This document shows, piece by piece, positions 23,982 to 32,733 of a stretch of 64,000 bases of DNA (the first letter of the stretch is position 1; every line of letters begins with the position of its first letter). Source of the stretch: an uncultured Comamonas sp. (lineage in GTDB: Bacteria > Pseudomonadota > Gammaproteobacteria > Burkholderiales > Burkholderiaceae_C). The DNA lies in contig CAMZGS010000006.1 of the NCBI GenBank assembly GCA_947306475.1, positions 171,055-235,054 of the forward strand, given 5' to 3'. Under the pieces are notes generated by a model, which saw nothing but the letters and a program-made list of their open reading frames with translations, searched no databases and was not told the DNA's origin. Both the position numbers and the translations under genes were made by a program.

Positions 23982-24704
23982 TTACAGCACGCGAGCACGC
24001 ACACTCTTGCCCTTCACGCGGCCATTGTTGAGCTTGGCACAGGCTTCAGCAGCAATGCGCCGATCGACAGCAACGTAGGTCGAAAAGTCATTCACACTGA
24101 TCTTGCCAATCTGCTCACGCGCATACCCAAAATCCGCGCACATCGCCCCCATCACATCGCCTGCGCGAATCTTCTCTTTGCGCCCGCCAATGATCTGAAT
24201 CGTCATCATGGAGGGCAGCAGCGCACCACCATCAGCAGGTGTCAGCTCACTCACCTCAAACCACTGTGAAGGGCGCTCTTGCAGCTGCTCAATCTTGGTC
24301 ACAAAGGGCATTTCGTCCATGGCGACCAAGTTCAGCGTCAGGCCCTCGGCATCGCCCCGGCCTGTGCGGTCAATGCGGTGGATATGCACTTCAGCATCGG
24401 GCGTCACGTCCACATTGATCACGCAGGCCAGGTTGGCAATGTCCAGGCCGCGCGCGGCTACGTCGGTGGCGACCAAGACGCTGCAGCAGCAGCGGCAGGC
24501 CAAAGGCGCAGGTTTTGCCGCTGCCGGTGCTGGCTTGGGCGATGAGGTCACGGCCTGGCAGCGTCAAAGGCAGGCTGGCGGCTTGGATGGGGGCATTGGG
24601 GTGTAGCCCAGGGCTTGCAAGTTGTGCAAAGTGCTGGGGGCTAGGGGCAGCGAGGCAAACGCCGTCGCTGTGCAGGCGCCTGCGGAGCTGGAAGAGGTAG
24701 TCAT
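23982..24704 (-). pseudogene. dbpA: ATP-dependent RNA helicase DbpA, frameshifted and internally deleted
   Basis: The ATG at 24704 opens a DbpA-like N terminus (ATAFASLPLAPSTLHNLQAL), but the frame breaks at GYTPM, where one base seems lost before PIQAASLPL. In the next frame the Q-motif and Walker A continue (PIQAASLPLTLPGRDLIAQ, ASTGSGKTCAFGLPLLLQRL). At ~24480 the sequence jumps directly into helicase motif V (VLVATDVAARGLDIANLA) in a third frame. It then continues to the C-terminal RNA-binding domain ending GRVKGKSVRARVL. Motifs Ia to IV, including DEAD and SAT, are missing: roughly 240 codons compared with the ~460-aa family. Two independent lesions make this a clear pseudogene. Confidence 0.9.
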
Positions 24705-24771
24705 AGCCGCGCGTTATCCGGTGCCGGGTACGGGTGCCAGAGTGGCCTGGGCAATGCCCTGTGCTGCGGCA

Positions 24772-24810
24772 CATCTGCGCTTTGCGCCTTATGGAGTAAG
24801 CGCCAGATGC
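24772..24810. repeat. Dispersed palindromic element (short form) near gdhA terminator
   Basis: CATCTGCGCTTTGCGCC-TTATGGAGTAAGCG-CCAGATG. The CATCTG/CAGATG ends pair and the centre resembles TTATGGGGCAAGCG of other short copies. Confidence 0.5.
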
Positions 24811-24814
24811 TTGT

Positions 24815-24852
24815 AAAAAAAGAGCACTACCGGCGATGGCCGCGTAGTGCTC
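24815..24852 (-). terminator. Rho-independent terminator of gdhA
   Basis: On the minus strand GAGCACTAC and GTAGTGCTC form a perfect 9-bp stem, followed by seven T. It lies ~60 bases after the gdhA stop. Confidence 0.85.
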
Positions 24853-24912
24853 GAAGAGAGGAGAGCGGGAAATGCATGCGGCCCCTAGAGGCCGCAGACA
24901 TCGCGTGTGTGC

Positions 24913-26268
24913 TTACACCACGCCTTGTGCCAGCATGGCTTCTGCCACCTTCACAAAGCCGGCGATGTTGGCGCCGTCGATGTAGCTCACGGTGCCGTCG
25001 GCGCGCTTGCCGTACTTCAGGCAGGCGGCGTGGATGCCTTGCATGATCTGCAGCAGACGGGCGTCCACTTCTTCGGCAGTCCAGCTCAGGCGGCCAGCGT
25101 TCTGCGACATTTCCAGACCGGACGTTGCCACGCCACCGGCGTTCGAGGCCTTGCCGGGTGCGTACAGCACGCCAGCGGCTTCGAAGGCCTTGGCCGCTTC
25201 GATGGTCGAAGGCATGTTGGCGCCTTCTGCCACGCACAGCACGCCGTTGGCGATCAGGGTCTTGGCATCGGCTTCGTCCAGCTCGTTCTGGGTGGCGCAG
25301 GGCAGGGCCACATCGACCTTGATGCCCCAGGGGCGCTGACCGGCCAGGAATTGCACGCCGGGCACTTGCGCGGCGTAGTCGCTCACGCGGCCGTACTTGT
25401 TGTTCTTGATGTCCATCAGGATGGCCAGCTTCTCGGGAGTGAAGCCTGCCTCGTCGTAGATGGTGCCGGAGGAGTCGGACACGGTCACGACCTTGGCGCC
25501 CAGCTGCATGGCCTTCTCGACGGCGTACTGGGCCACGTTGCCCGAGCCGGAGACGGAGACGGTCAGACCTTCGAAGGACTTGCCGCGGGTCTTGAGCATT
25601 TCGTCCGCAAAGTACACGGTGCCGTAGCCGGTGGCTTCAGGGCGGATCAGCGAGCCGCCATAGCTCAGGCCCTTGCCGGTGAACACGCAGGAGGCGTTGT
25701 TGGCCAGCTTCTTGTACATGCCGGCCATGTAGCCCACTTCACGGCCACCCACGCCGATGTCGCCAGCGGGCACGTCGGTGTCGGAGCCGACATGGCGGAA
25801 CAGCTCGGTCACGAAGGCCTGGCAGAAACGCATGATTTCGGCGTTGCTCTTGCCCTTGGGGTCGAAGTCTGAGCCGCCCTTGCCGCCGCCCATGGGCAGG
25901 GTGGTCAGGGCATTCTTGAAGGTCTGCTCAAAGGCCAGGAATTTCAGCACCGACTGGTTCACCGAGGGGTGGAAGCGCAGGCCGCCCTTGTAGGGGCCGA
26001 TGGCCATGCTGTGCTGGATGCGGTAGCCACGGTTGACGCGCACCTGGCCCTTGTCGTCGGTCCAGCACACGCGAAACTGGATGATGCGCTCGGGTTCGAC
26101 CAGGCGCTCCAGCAGGCCTTGCTCGGCGTAGCGCGGGTTGGCGGAGATAAAGGGCCAGAGGCTCTCCATCACTTCGGTGACGGCTTGCAGGTATTCAGGC
26201 TGGTTGGGGTTGCGGTTGCTCAGGTCTTGCAGAAATTGGTCCAGGCTGGGCAGGGACGTGGAAGTCAT
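24913..26268 (-). CDS. gdhA: NADP-specific glutamate dehydrogenase
   Basis: 451 aa. GdhA makes glutamate from 2-oxoglutarate and ammonium with NADPH. The catalytic region PMGGGKGGSDFDPKGKS holds the active lysine, preceded by GPYKGGLRFHPSVNQSVLKF (the 2-oxoglutarate-binding lysines). The dinucleotide-binding fold has VSVSGSGNVAQYAVEKA. The C-terminal CATQNELDEADAKTL and GANMPSTIEAA are typical of the hexameric NADP form in bacteria. It is a single gene with its own terminator. About 250 bases upstream include its promoter and an RpiR terminator; no regulatory site could be assigned. Confidence 0.97.
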   Translation of the reverse strand: MTSTSLPSLDQFLQDLSNRNPNQPEYLQAVTEVMESLWPFISANPRYAEQGLLERLVEPERIIQFRVCWTDDKGQVRVNRGYRIQHSMAIGPYKGGLRFHPSVNQSVLKFLAFEQTFKNALTTLPMGGGKGGSDFDPKGKSNAEIMRFCQAFVTELFRHVGSDTDVPAGDIGVGGREVGYMAGMYKKLANNASCVFTGKGLSYGGSLIRPEATGYGTVYFADEMLKTRGKSFEGLTVSVSGSGNVAQYAVEKAMQLGAKVVTVSDSSGTIYDEAGFTPEKLAILMDIKNNKYGRVSDYAAQVPGVQFLAGQRPWGIKVDVALPCATQNELDEADAKTLIANGVLCVAEGANMPSTIEAAKAFEAAGVLYAPGKASNAGGVATSGLEMSQNAGRLSWTAEEVDARLLQIMQGIHAACLKYGKRADGTVSYIDGANIAGFVKVAEAMLAQGVV

Positions 26269-26414
26269 GGAGAGTTATGCCTTTCGAGATGAATGATTCA
26301 GCGCGGCGGATTATGCACAAACTGTATGAGCTCATGCAACGATCAGAGGATGCAAAACCACGACGTTGTCGCATATTTGTCCCCATCCGGCGCAAGTGTG
26401 GTAAATGGAAAATG

Positions 26415-26452
26415 TAAAAAGCGCCGCAAACCCAGTGTTTGCCGGCGCTTTC
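26415..26452 (-). terminator. Rho-independent terminator of the rpiR-like gene
   Basis: On the minus strand AAAGCGCCGGCAAAC, loop ACTGG, then GTTTGCGGCGCTTT, with one bulged G and TTTTTA after it. It lies ~65 bases past the regulator's stop, upstream of gdhA. Confidence 0.8.
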
Positions 26453-26515
26453 AGCTATGGTTTTCAAGTATCTCGGCGCAGTGGAGCGGGCGGTTTTGCC
26501 CCGGCGTGCTCCTGG

Positions 26516-27346
26516 CTATTCCAGTTCGAACGGCGTGGCACCCCACTGCACGGTGTGCGCCACCAGGCCATAGACCAGGGTGTGTGCGGCGCTGGTGTCG
26601 GCCAGCGGCGCCAGCACTGGTGCGTGCGCAGCGCAGTCGCAGCGCAGCAGCCAGTCGGAGGTGGGCGCCGTGCTGGCGGTGTCGGTGATGCACAACACCT
26701 GCGCCCCGGCCTGGCGGGCCTGGCGCGTCAGCGCCAGCAGGGGGGGCGATACGCCACCCAGGGCGAACAGCACCAGCACATCGCGTGCGCCCAGATCGGC
26801 AATGGCCGCTTCCAGGGGCTGGCCGGCTTCGGGCGCGGCGCAGACGGTCTTGCCCAGACCTTGCTGCAGCAGCAGGCGCAGCTGCTGGGCCAGCAGGTGG
26901 TTGGCCCCCAGGCCGATGCCGACGATGCGCGGCGCGCGGTGCAGCGCGGCGGCCATGTTGTCCATGGTGCTGGGCGGAATCTGCGCCAGCGTGGCGCGCA
27001 GCTTTTCCTGCTGCGCCTGCCACAGGTTGCGGCTGTTGGGCGCGTTGGCGCTGGCCTGCGCTGCGGGCGGCAGGGGCAGCTGCCCGGCGGCATCGGCCTC
27101 CAGACGGGCCTGGCGGCGCGCGGCTTCGTAGCTTTCGTAGCCCAGGCGGCGCACAAAGCGTGTGATGGTGGCGTTGGAGACGTCGGTGATCTGCGCCAGC
27201 TCGCTGGCGCTGTAGCTGCCCAGGCTGATGGGGGTATCCAGAATCAGCAGGGCAAGCTTCTTCTCTGTGGGCGACAGGCGATCCAGATGCTGGCGCAGGC
27301 GCGCCAGAAAGGGGGTGGAGTCGGTCAGGGCAGGCTGGATGGGCAT
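26516..27346 (-). CDS. RpiR/HexR-family regulator with SIS domain
   Basis: 276 aa. An N-terminal RpiR helix-turn-helix (LSPTEKKLALLILDTP, SYSASELAQITDVSNATITR, FVRRLGYESYEAARR) is joined to a C-terminal SIS sugar-phosphate domain (RIVGIGLGANHLLAQQ to VLVLFALGGVSPPLLAL). Family members sense phosphosugars and control carbon metabolism. The start is taken at MPIQPALTD; the longer open frame runs into the mutL 3' region. No sugar genes are adjacent, so its targets are not evident. gdhA follows on the same strand but after a terminator, so control of gdhA is only a possibility. Confidence 0.88.
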   Translation of the reverse strand: MPIQPALTDSTPFLARLRQHLDRLSPTEKKLALLILDTPISLGSYSASELAQITDVSNATITRFVRRLGYESYEAARRQARLEADAAGQLPLPPAAQASANAPNSRNLWQAQQEKLRATLAQIPPSTMDNMAAALHRAPRIVGIGLGANHLLAQQLRLLLQQGLGKTVCAAPEAGQPLEAAIADLGARDVLVLFALGGVSPPLLALTRQARQAGAQVLCITDTASTAPTSDWLLRCDCAAHAPVLAPLADTSAAHTLVYGLVAHTVQWGATPFELE

Positions 27347-27398
27347 AGGGGCTGCACAGGCTAATGTCGGAAAAGTCTGGGGGATCGGGCGATCAGGC

Positions 27399-29486
27399 TC
27401 AGCGCCCACGCAGGAACAGTGCATCCAGCTCCTGCATGGTGAGCTGGCGCCAGGTCGGGCGGCCGTGGTTGCATTGATCGGCGCGCTCGGTGTGTTCCAT
27501 CTGGCGCAGCAGGGCATTCATCTCTTCCAGCGTCAGGCGCCGGTGCGCGCGCACTGCACCGTGGCAGGCCATGGTGGCCAGCACTTCGTGGCGTGCGCGG
27601 GCAATCAGCGTGCTGGCGTCGTGCTGCTGCAGCTCGGCCAGCACGCTGCGCGCCAGCTCCACCGCATCGCCCTGCGCCAGTACGGCAGGCACGGCGCGCA
27701 CGGCCAGCGTTCTGGGGGAGAACGGCGTCACTTCCAGCCCCAGGGTGAGCAAGGTGGCGCTGTGCGCTTCGGCCGTGGCCACTTCCTGGGGCGTGGCGGC
27801 AAAGGTGGCGGGGATGAGCAGCGGCTGGCTGGCGATGGGCTGGTTGTTGCCCAACTGGGCCTTGAGCCGCTCATAGACGATGCGCTCGTGCGCCGCGTGC
27901 ATATCGACGATGACCAGACCCTGGGCGTTTTCCGCCAGGATGTAGATGCCATGCGCCTGCGCCAGTGCGCGGCCCAGGGGCCACTCGGCGGGGGAAGTGG
28001 CGGCTGGCTCCGTGGAGCTGGTCGTTGTCTGCGGCGGCGTTGCTGTCGGAGCGGGCGGTGCCGCGGTCACGGCTGCTGCGGCAATGGCGCCGTGCTGCGT
28101 GGCATCGGCCACTGCGGGGGGCGTGTCGGTGGGTGCCGCTGGTGTTTGCAGTGTGACCTGGGCGGGCGCCGGGCTGGCTGCCGGGGCCGGGGTGTTGCTG
28201 TCGCGCAGCGGTGCCCACAGGGCTTGCAGGTGCTGGGGGGCCAGGCTGTTGCCGGCGACGGTGCTGTTGCTGGCAGTGCCCCGCACCACGCCGGCAGCCG
28301 CGCGTGCGGTTGCTGGTGCTGAGGGCGTCCAGACGATGGGCTGCTGCTGGGGTGCAGCCGTGGTGGGGGCCGTCGCAGTCCGGGGCTGGGGCGCAGCTGC
28401 TGTATCGGCAGGCGCATTGAGCAACTGCGCGCGTGGTGCGGCCAGGGCGTCTTCGACGGCGTGTTTGACGGCCTGGTGCACGCTGCGGCTATCGCGAAAA
28501 CGCACCTCAATCTTGGTGGGGTGGACGTTGACATCCACCTGCTCGGGCGGCAGCTCAAGGTAGAGCGCGTAGATGGGTTGTTTTTGTCCGTGCAGCACGT
28601 CCTCATAGGCAGCCTTGGCGGCGTGGCTGAGGGTTTTTTCGCGCACGTAGCGGCCATTGACGTAGCAGTACTGCAGGTCGCTGCGGTTGCGCGCCGCATC
28701 GGGCAGGCCGGCGCGGCCATGGACGGTGATGCCGTCCAGGCGGCGCAGCACGGGCAGGGAGGCATCGACAAACTCCTGCCCCAGCACATCGGCCAGGCGC
28801 CGCGCCAGCGCCTGTTGCGGCTCGGTGCCTTCGGGCAGGGCGCGCCACTGCTCGACCAGCTTGCCGTTGTGCCAGATGGCAAAGCCCACATCGGGGCGTG
28901 CCAGGGCGTGGCGGCGCACGCTTTCGATGCAGTGGGCCAGCTCGGTGGCGTCGGACTTCAGGAACTTGCGCCGCGCGGGGGTGGAGAAGAACAGCTCCCT
29001 GACCTCCAGCGTGGTGCCGGGCGCGCGCGCAGCCGGGCTGAGCTCGCCGCTGCGCGCATCCAGCAGCCAGGCGCGGTCGGCGTCCTGGGTGCGTGAGAGG
29101 ATGCTGGTCTGCGACACCGAGGCAATGGCTGCCAGTGCCTCGCCACGAAAGCCCATGGTGCTGACCTGTTCCAGCTCGTGCAGGTCGCGGATCTTGCTGG
29201 TGGCGTGGCGGCGCAGGGCAATGGGCAACTCCTCGGGCGGGATGCCGCAGCCGTCGTCCTCCACGCTGATCAGGCGCACGCCGCCGGCCAGCAGGCGCAC
29301 GGTGATCTGGCGAGCCCCGGCATCCAGCGCGTTATCGACCAGCTCACGCACCACGGAGGCCGGGCGCTCGACCACCTCGCCAGCGGCAATCTGGCTGATG
29401 AGCTCATCGGGCAGGTCCTGGATGGTGCGGCGCGCGGGGGCGGGGGAGGGGGTCGGGGAGGGGGATACAGCCAAGGTGTCGGTCAT
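27399..29486 (-). CDS. mutL: DNA mismatch repair protein MutL
   Basis: 695 aa. MutL links MutS mismatch recognition to strand incision. The GHKL ATPase domain has IAAGEVVERPASVVRELVDN, DDGCGIPPEELP, RHATSKI and GFRGEALAAIASVS. The C-terminal dimerisation domain begins near WPLGRALAQAHGIYI and ends with ATMACHGAVRAHRRLTLEEM and CNHGRPTWRQL. A 110-residue linker (~residues 370-485) rich in Pro/Ala/Thr separates them. The start could be MTDTLAV (29486) or the ATG three codons earlier. E. coli keeps amiB-mutL-miaA together; here miaA lies 14.5 kb away on the same strand. Confidence 0.96.
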   Translation of the reverse strand: MTDTLAVSPSPTPSPAPARRTIQDLPDELISQIAAGEVVERPASVVRELVDNALDAGARQITVRLLAGGVRLISVEDDGCGIPPEELPIALRRHATSKIRDLHELEQVSTMGFRGEALAAIASVSQTSILSRTQDADRAWLLDARSGELSPAARAPGTTLEVRELFFSTPARRKFLKSDATELAHCIESVRRHALARPDVGFAIWHNGKLVEQWRALPEGTEPQQALARRLADVLGQEFVDASLPVLRRLDGITVHGRAGLPDAARNRSDLQYCYVNGRYVREKTLSHAAKAAYEDVLHGQKQPIYALYLELPPEQVDVNVHPTKIEVRFRDSRSVHQAVKHAVEDALAAPRAQLLNAPADTAAAPQPRTATAPTTAAPQQQPIVWTPSAPATARAAAGVVRGTASNSTVAGNSLAPQHLQALWAPLRDSNTPAPAASPAPAQVTLQTPAAPTDTPPAVADATQHGAIAAAAVTAAPPAPTATPPQTTTSSTEPAATSPAEWPLGRALAQAHGIYILAENAQGLVIVDMHAAHERIVYERLKAQLGNNQPIASQPLLIPATFAATPQEVATAEAHSATLLTLGLEVTPFSPRTLAVRAVPAVLAQGDAVELARSVLAELQQHDASTLIARARHEVLATMACHGAVRAHRRLTLEEMNALLRQMEHTERADQCNHGRPTWRQLTMQELDALFLRGR

Positions 29487-29559
29487 TGCGGCCATTTTAT
29501 GCACCTGCGCCTGGGGGATCGGCTGCAGGCCCCCAGGCGCAGGTGGGTGCGTTTGCGCG

Positions 29560-29820
29560 TCAGCGGCGGTGGTTTTTCCTGTGGCCGCTTCGCGAGGAGT
29601 GGTTGTGGTCCGAACGCTTGCCGATTTCGTTGCCAATCAGGGCGCCGGCAGCTGCGCCGCCGACGGTGCCCAGGGTGGTGCCGAACACGGCATCGCCCAG
29701 CAGACCACCGGCAACGGCACCGGCGCCGGTGCCGATCTGCGCGTTGGTGGGATGGGTGGCGCAGCCGGCCGTGCCCAGGGCCAGCGCGGCGCTGACGATC
29801 AGGGTGTGGATGCGGGTCAT
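29560..29820 (-). CDS. Glycine-zipper lipoprotein-like protein
   Basis: 86 aa. A lipoprotein signal peptide (MTRIHTLIVSAALALGTAGC) ends at a lipobox cysteine. A glycine-zipper two-helix segment follows (GAGAVAGGLLGDAVFGTTLG, then VGGAAAGALIGNEIGK). The tail is short and basic, HRKNHRR. Such proteins sit in the outer membrane or periplasm; no defined role is known. GGAGG precedes the ATG by ~7 bases. It is between dedA (divergent) and mutL and is probably a separate transcript. Confidence 0.8.
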   Translation of the reverse strand: MTRIHTLIVSAALALGTAGCATHPTNAQIGTGAGAVAGGLLGDAVFGTTLGTVGGAAAGALIGNEIGKRSDHNHSSRSGHRKNHRR

Positions 29821-30015
29821 GGCAGAACCTCCTTTGTGTCTGTTGTTCGTGTCCGTACTGTGCCAGCGTGCGGTATCGCCTGGATGAGGGGCGGGTAAAG
29901 TTGCCCGCCTTTTTGCAAGTGTTTGTGCGGGCGGCGGCGGGAATGGGCGCAGCCAAGGCGCTACAGTTGCTCCCTTTTGCAGCCAGGGTGCTGCGGCCAG
30001 ACAAAAGAGGTTCCC

Positions 30016-30666
30016 TTGGAAATCGTTGCTTTCTTCATCGACTTCATCCTGCACATCGACCAGCATCTGTACGCCTTTGTGCAGGACTATGGCCCGTGGG
30101 TCTATGCCATCCTGTTTGCCATCGTGTTTGTCGAAACCGGCGTGGTGGTGATGCCGTTTCTGCCGGGCGATTCGCTGCTGTTCATCGTGGGCGCCATGTG
30201 CGGTGCGGGGCTGATGGATTTTTCCGTGGCCTGCGCCGTGCTGCTGGCAGCGGCCATCCTGGGTGACCAGTGCAACTACACCATCGGGCGCTTCATTGGC
30301 CCCAAGGTGTTCCAGTGGGAAGACTCGCGCTGGTTCAACCGCCGCGCTTTTGACAAGGCGCACGACTTTTACGAGCGCTACGGCGGCGTGACCATCATCC
30401 TGGCGCGCTTCATGCCCTTCATCCGCACCTTTGTGCCTTTTGTGGGCGGCGTGGCGGCCATGTCGCGCTCCAAGTTCACCTTCTACAACGTCACCGGCGC
30501 CCTGATCTGGGTGCTGGGCATCTGCACCGCCGGTTACTTCTTCGGCAACCTGCCCTGGGTGCAGGCCAATCTGGAGAAGATCATCTGGGGGCTGATCCTG
30601 GTGCCGGGGCTGATTGCCATCTACGGCAGCTGGAAAGCCGGACGCAACGAGCGCGCTGCTGCATAA
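30016..30666 (+). CDS. DedA-family membrane protein
   Basis: 216 aa inner-membrane protein. DedA/DTT proteins take part in envelope homeostasis and polyprenyl-phosphate or lipid flipping. Family marks are VFVETGVVVMPFLPGDSLLF, then the GDQCNYTIGRFIG segment and the conserved FYERYGGVTIILARFMPFIR and VPFVGGVAAMS. The start is taken as TTG at 30016 because AGAGG precedes it by ~6 bases and the protein then aligns MEIVAFFIDF with the family; the upstream open frame is not DedA-like. It ends exactly where a dispersed palindrome begins, converging on amiC. Confidence 0.88.
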   Translation: MEIVAFFIDFILHIDQHLYAFVQDYGPWVYAILFAIVFVETGVVVMPFLPGDSLLFIVGAMCGAGLMDFSVACAVLLAAAILGDQCNYTIGRFIGPKVFQWEDSRWFNRRAFDKAHDFYERYGGVTIILARFMPFIRTFVPFVGGVAAMSRSKFTFYNVTGALIWVLGICTAGYFFGNLPWVQANLEKIIWGLILVPGLIAIYGSWKAGRNERAAA

Positions 30667-30752
30667 AGTGCAGCGCCTTGCGCTGAATGACAAAGGGTTT
30701 TAGATCGTTTTGTATCTGAAACCCTTTTTTCATACGCGCAAGGTGCTCTGTT
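30667..30752. repeat. Dispersed palindromic element (long form) between dedA and amiC
   Basis: Outer arms GTGCAGCGCCTTGCGCTG and GCGCAAGGTGCTCTG. The inner stem AAAGGGTTTTAGAT/ATCTGAAACCCTTT is 14 bp with one G-U pair, followed by T6. It fills the gap between convergent genes and could serve as a two-way terminator. Confidence 0.8.
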
Positions 30753-30766
30753 TTACATAGTTATGG

Positions 30767-32203
30767 CTACATCGAGCGCACGCGCGCCAGCGGCGGGTTC
30801 TTGGCAAAGTATTGGCGGATGCCTTTCATCATGGCATCGGCCAGCTTGGCTTGGTAGGCGCTGCTGCGCAGGCGCTGCTCTTCTTCGGGGTTGCTGATAA
30901 AGGCGGTTTCCACCAGCACGCTGGGAATGTCGGGCGCCTTGAGCACGGCAAAACCGGCTTGTTCCACCTTGGGTTTGTGCAGCTTGGCAAAGCTGCCAAT
31001 TTGCTTGAGCAGCTCAGTGCCCAGCTTGAGACTGCTTTGGATTTGCGCGGTGGTGCTCATATCCAGTAGGGCTTGTTGCACCGCTTTGTCTTTTTGATCG
31101 CCAACGTTTAAGCCGCCAATCAAGTCGGCTTGGTTTTCTTTCTTGGCCAGCCAGCTGGCCGCAGTGCTGGTCGCACCTTTTTGGCTGAGGGCATAGACGC
31201 TGGCGCCCTTGGCCGAGGGTTTGGTGAAGGCATCGGCGTGGATGCTGATGAACAAGTCGGCCTGCACACGCCGGGCCTTGCTTACGCGCGTGGCCAGGGG
31301 GACGAAGAAATCGGCATCACGCGTCATGAAGGCGCGCATGGGAATGCCGTTGATGCGCGTGCCGTTGATGCGCTGGCGCAGCTGCAGGGCGATCTTGAGT
31401 ACCACGTCCTTTTCGCGCGTGCCGCGTGGGCCGATGGCGCCGGGGTCTTCGCCGCCGTGGCCAGGGTCCAGCGCGACGATGATGATGCGCTCGGTGCTTT
31501 TGGCACTGGTGGGCCTGGCCGGTTGCGTGGGCGCGGGCGTCTTTGTGGTCGGTTTGGCTGGCGTGGTGGTGGTGGATGCGGCAGGTGCGCCCTGCTCCGC
31601 CTTGTGGTGCTGGGCAATCAGGGCGCCCAGCGGGTCGTCGTCCTCGGCGGGGGTGGCTGGAGCGTCTGGTTCGGCCGGGCCCGATGCCACGCCATTGATG
31701 CGCTCGTGGATCAGCTCTTCCAGCGGATCGACTTCCTTGGCCGGGTACAGGTCCAGCACCAGGCGGTGCTTGTAGGGCGCAATGGGCTTGAGGGTGAAGA
31801 CCTGCGGCTTGGCGGCCTGTTTCAGGTCGATGACGATGCGCACCACCGTCGGGGAGTTCTGCCCGATGCGGATGGCTGCGATGTTCGGATCGTCGGGCTG
31901 CACCTTGGCCACCAGCTCCTTGAGTGTGGTGTTGAGCACCATGCCTTCGATGTCCACGGCCAGGCGCGGCGGGTTGGGCACGAAGGTCTGGGTGGTCTTC
32001 AGGGGCTTGTCGGACTCCAGCGTCACGCGCGAATAGTCGGGGGCCGGCCAGACGCGCACTGCCACCACATTGGCGCCGTGGGCCAGGTGGTAGGGGCCCA
32101 GCAGCAGCACCAGGCTGCCGGCTTGCAGCAACCGGCGGCGGTGGGGGGAGGAGAGGGTGGAGGCAAGAACATCGGCGGCAGAGGGGGCGGGGTGTGCGCT
32201 CAT
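30767..32203 (-). CDS. amiC: N-acetylmuramoyl-L-alanine amidase AmiC
   Basis: 478 aa periplasmic cell-separation amidase. The N terminus has a twin-arginine signal (HRRRLLQAGSLVLLLG), as for AmiC in E. coli. An AMIN septum-targeting domain covers residues ~45-155 (VAVRVWPAPDYSRVTLESDK). A Thr/Pro/Ala linker follows (TTTPAKPTTKTPAPTQPARP). The zinc amidase_3 domain has ALDPGHGGEDPGAIGPRGT, the REKDVVL glutamate, ISIHADAF and the catalytic VETAFISNPEEE. The ATG overlaps the tsaE stop (ATGA). It cuts the amide bond between MurNAc and the stem peptide during division. Confidence 0.93.
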   Translation of the reverse strand: MSAHPAPSAADVLASTLSSPHRRRLLQAGSLVLLLGPYHLAHGANVVAVRVWPAPDYSRVTLESDKPLKTTQTFVPNPPRLAVDIEGMVLNTTLKELVAKVQPDDPNIAAIRIGQNSPTVVRIVIDLKQAAKPQVFTLKPIAPYKHRLVLDLYPAKEVDPLEELIHERINGVASGPAEPDAPATPAEDDDPLGALIAQHHKAEQGAPAASTTTTPAKPTTKTPAPTQPARPTSAKSTERIIIVALDPGHGGEDPGAIGPRGTREKDVVLKIALQLRQRINGTRINGIPMRAFMTRDADFFVPLATRVSKARRVQADLFISIHADAFTKPSAKGASVYALSQKGATSTAASWLAKKENQADLIGGLNVGDQKDKAVQQALLDMSTTAQIQSSLKLGTELLKQIGSFAKLHKPKVEQAGFAVLKAPDIPSVLVETAFISNPEEEQRLRSSAYQAKLADAMMKGIRQYFAKNPPLARVRSM

Positions 32204-32700
32204 ACAAGCCAGGGCTGCAATAGTTGCTGGCCAAGCGCGCTGCCAGGCAGCAGGCGCACTTGGCGTCGGGATTCGTCGATAGCTTCTATATGAATAGCTA
32301 GATCCGCAGATGGGGCAAGCCCTGCGGCTTTTTCCGGCCATTCTGCCAGCTTGAGCCCGGGGCTGGAGAAAATATCCCGAAAACCTGCATCCTCCCACTC
32401 GCGCGGATCGTCGAAACGATAGAAATCGAAGTGCCACAGCGCCAGTCCGTCGGGCGTGTCGTAGGGCTCGACCACGGCGTAGGTCGGGCTTTTGATGCGT
32501 CCCTGCACCCCCAGGGCGCGCAGCAGGTGGCGCACCAGCGTGGTCTTGCCTGCGCCCAGGTCGCCGTGCAGTGTCAGATAGGCATTGGTCAGGGCCGGGT
32601 GGCGGTGCAGGTGGTCGGCCAGTTGCTGGGCAAAGGCGGCGGTGGCCGCTTCATCGGGCCAGGTCAGCACGCAGTCGGGGCAGTGGGTGGGGACGGGCAT
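32200..32700 (-). CDS. tsaE: tRNA t6A-modification ATPase TsaE, with repeat-derived segment
   Basis: 166 aa. TsaE is the ATPase of the TsaBDE complex that makes threonylcarbamoyl-A37 in tRNAs. Walker A is GDLGAGKTTLVRHLLRALG, the switch region SPTYAVVEPY and the helix HFDFYRFDDPREWEDAGFRD are typical, and KLAEWPEKA follows. Residues ~121-141 (GLAPSADLAIHIEAIDES) are encoded by a dispersed palindrome. The start MPVPTHCPD is chosen from the divergent queG spacing. It forms a two-gene operon with amiC. Confidence 0.93.
   Translation of the reverse strand: MPVPTHCPDCVLTWPDEAATAAFAQQLADHLHRHPALTNAYLTLHGDLGAGKTTLVRHLLRALGVQGRIKSPTYAVVEPYDTPDGLALWHFDFYRFDDPREWEDAGFRDIFSSPGLKLAEWPEKAAGLAPSADLAIHIEAIDESRRQVRLLPGSALGQQLLQPWLV
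32278..32336. repeat. Dispersed palindromic element inside tsaE
   Basis: ATAGCTTCTATATGAATAGC, then GATCCGCAGATGGGGCAAGC and CCTGCGGCTTTTT. The GATGGGGCAAGC centre is shared with the miaA copy, and CCGCAG/CTGCGG pairs. The frame stays open through it. Confidence 0.55.
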
Positions 32701-32733
32701 TTCTACAATCCACCGGCTATGGCGGAAGGCAAT

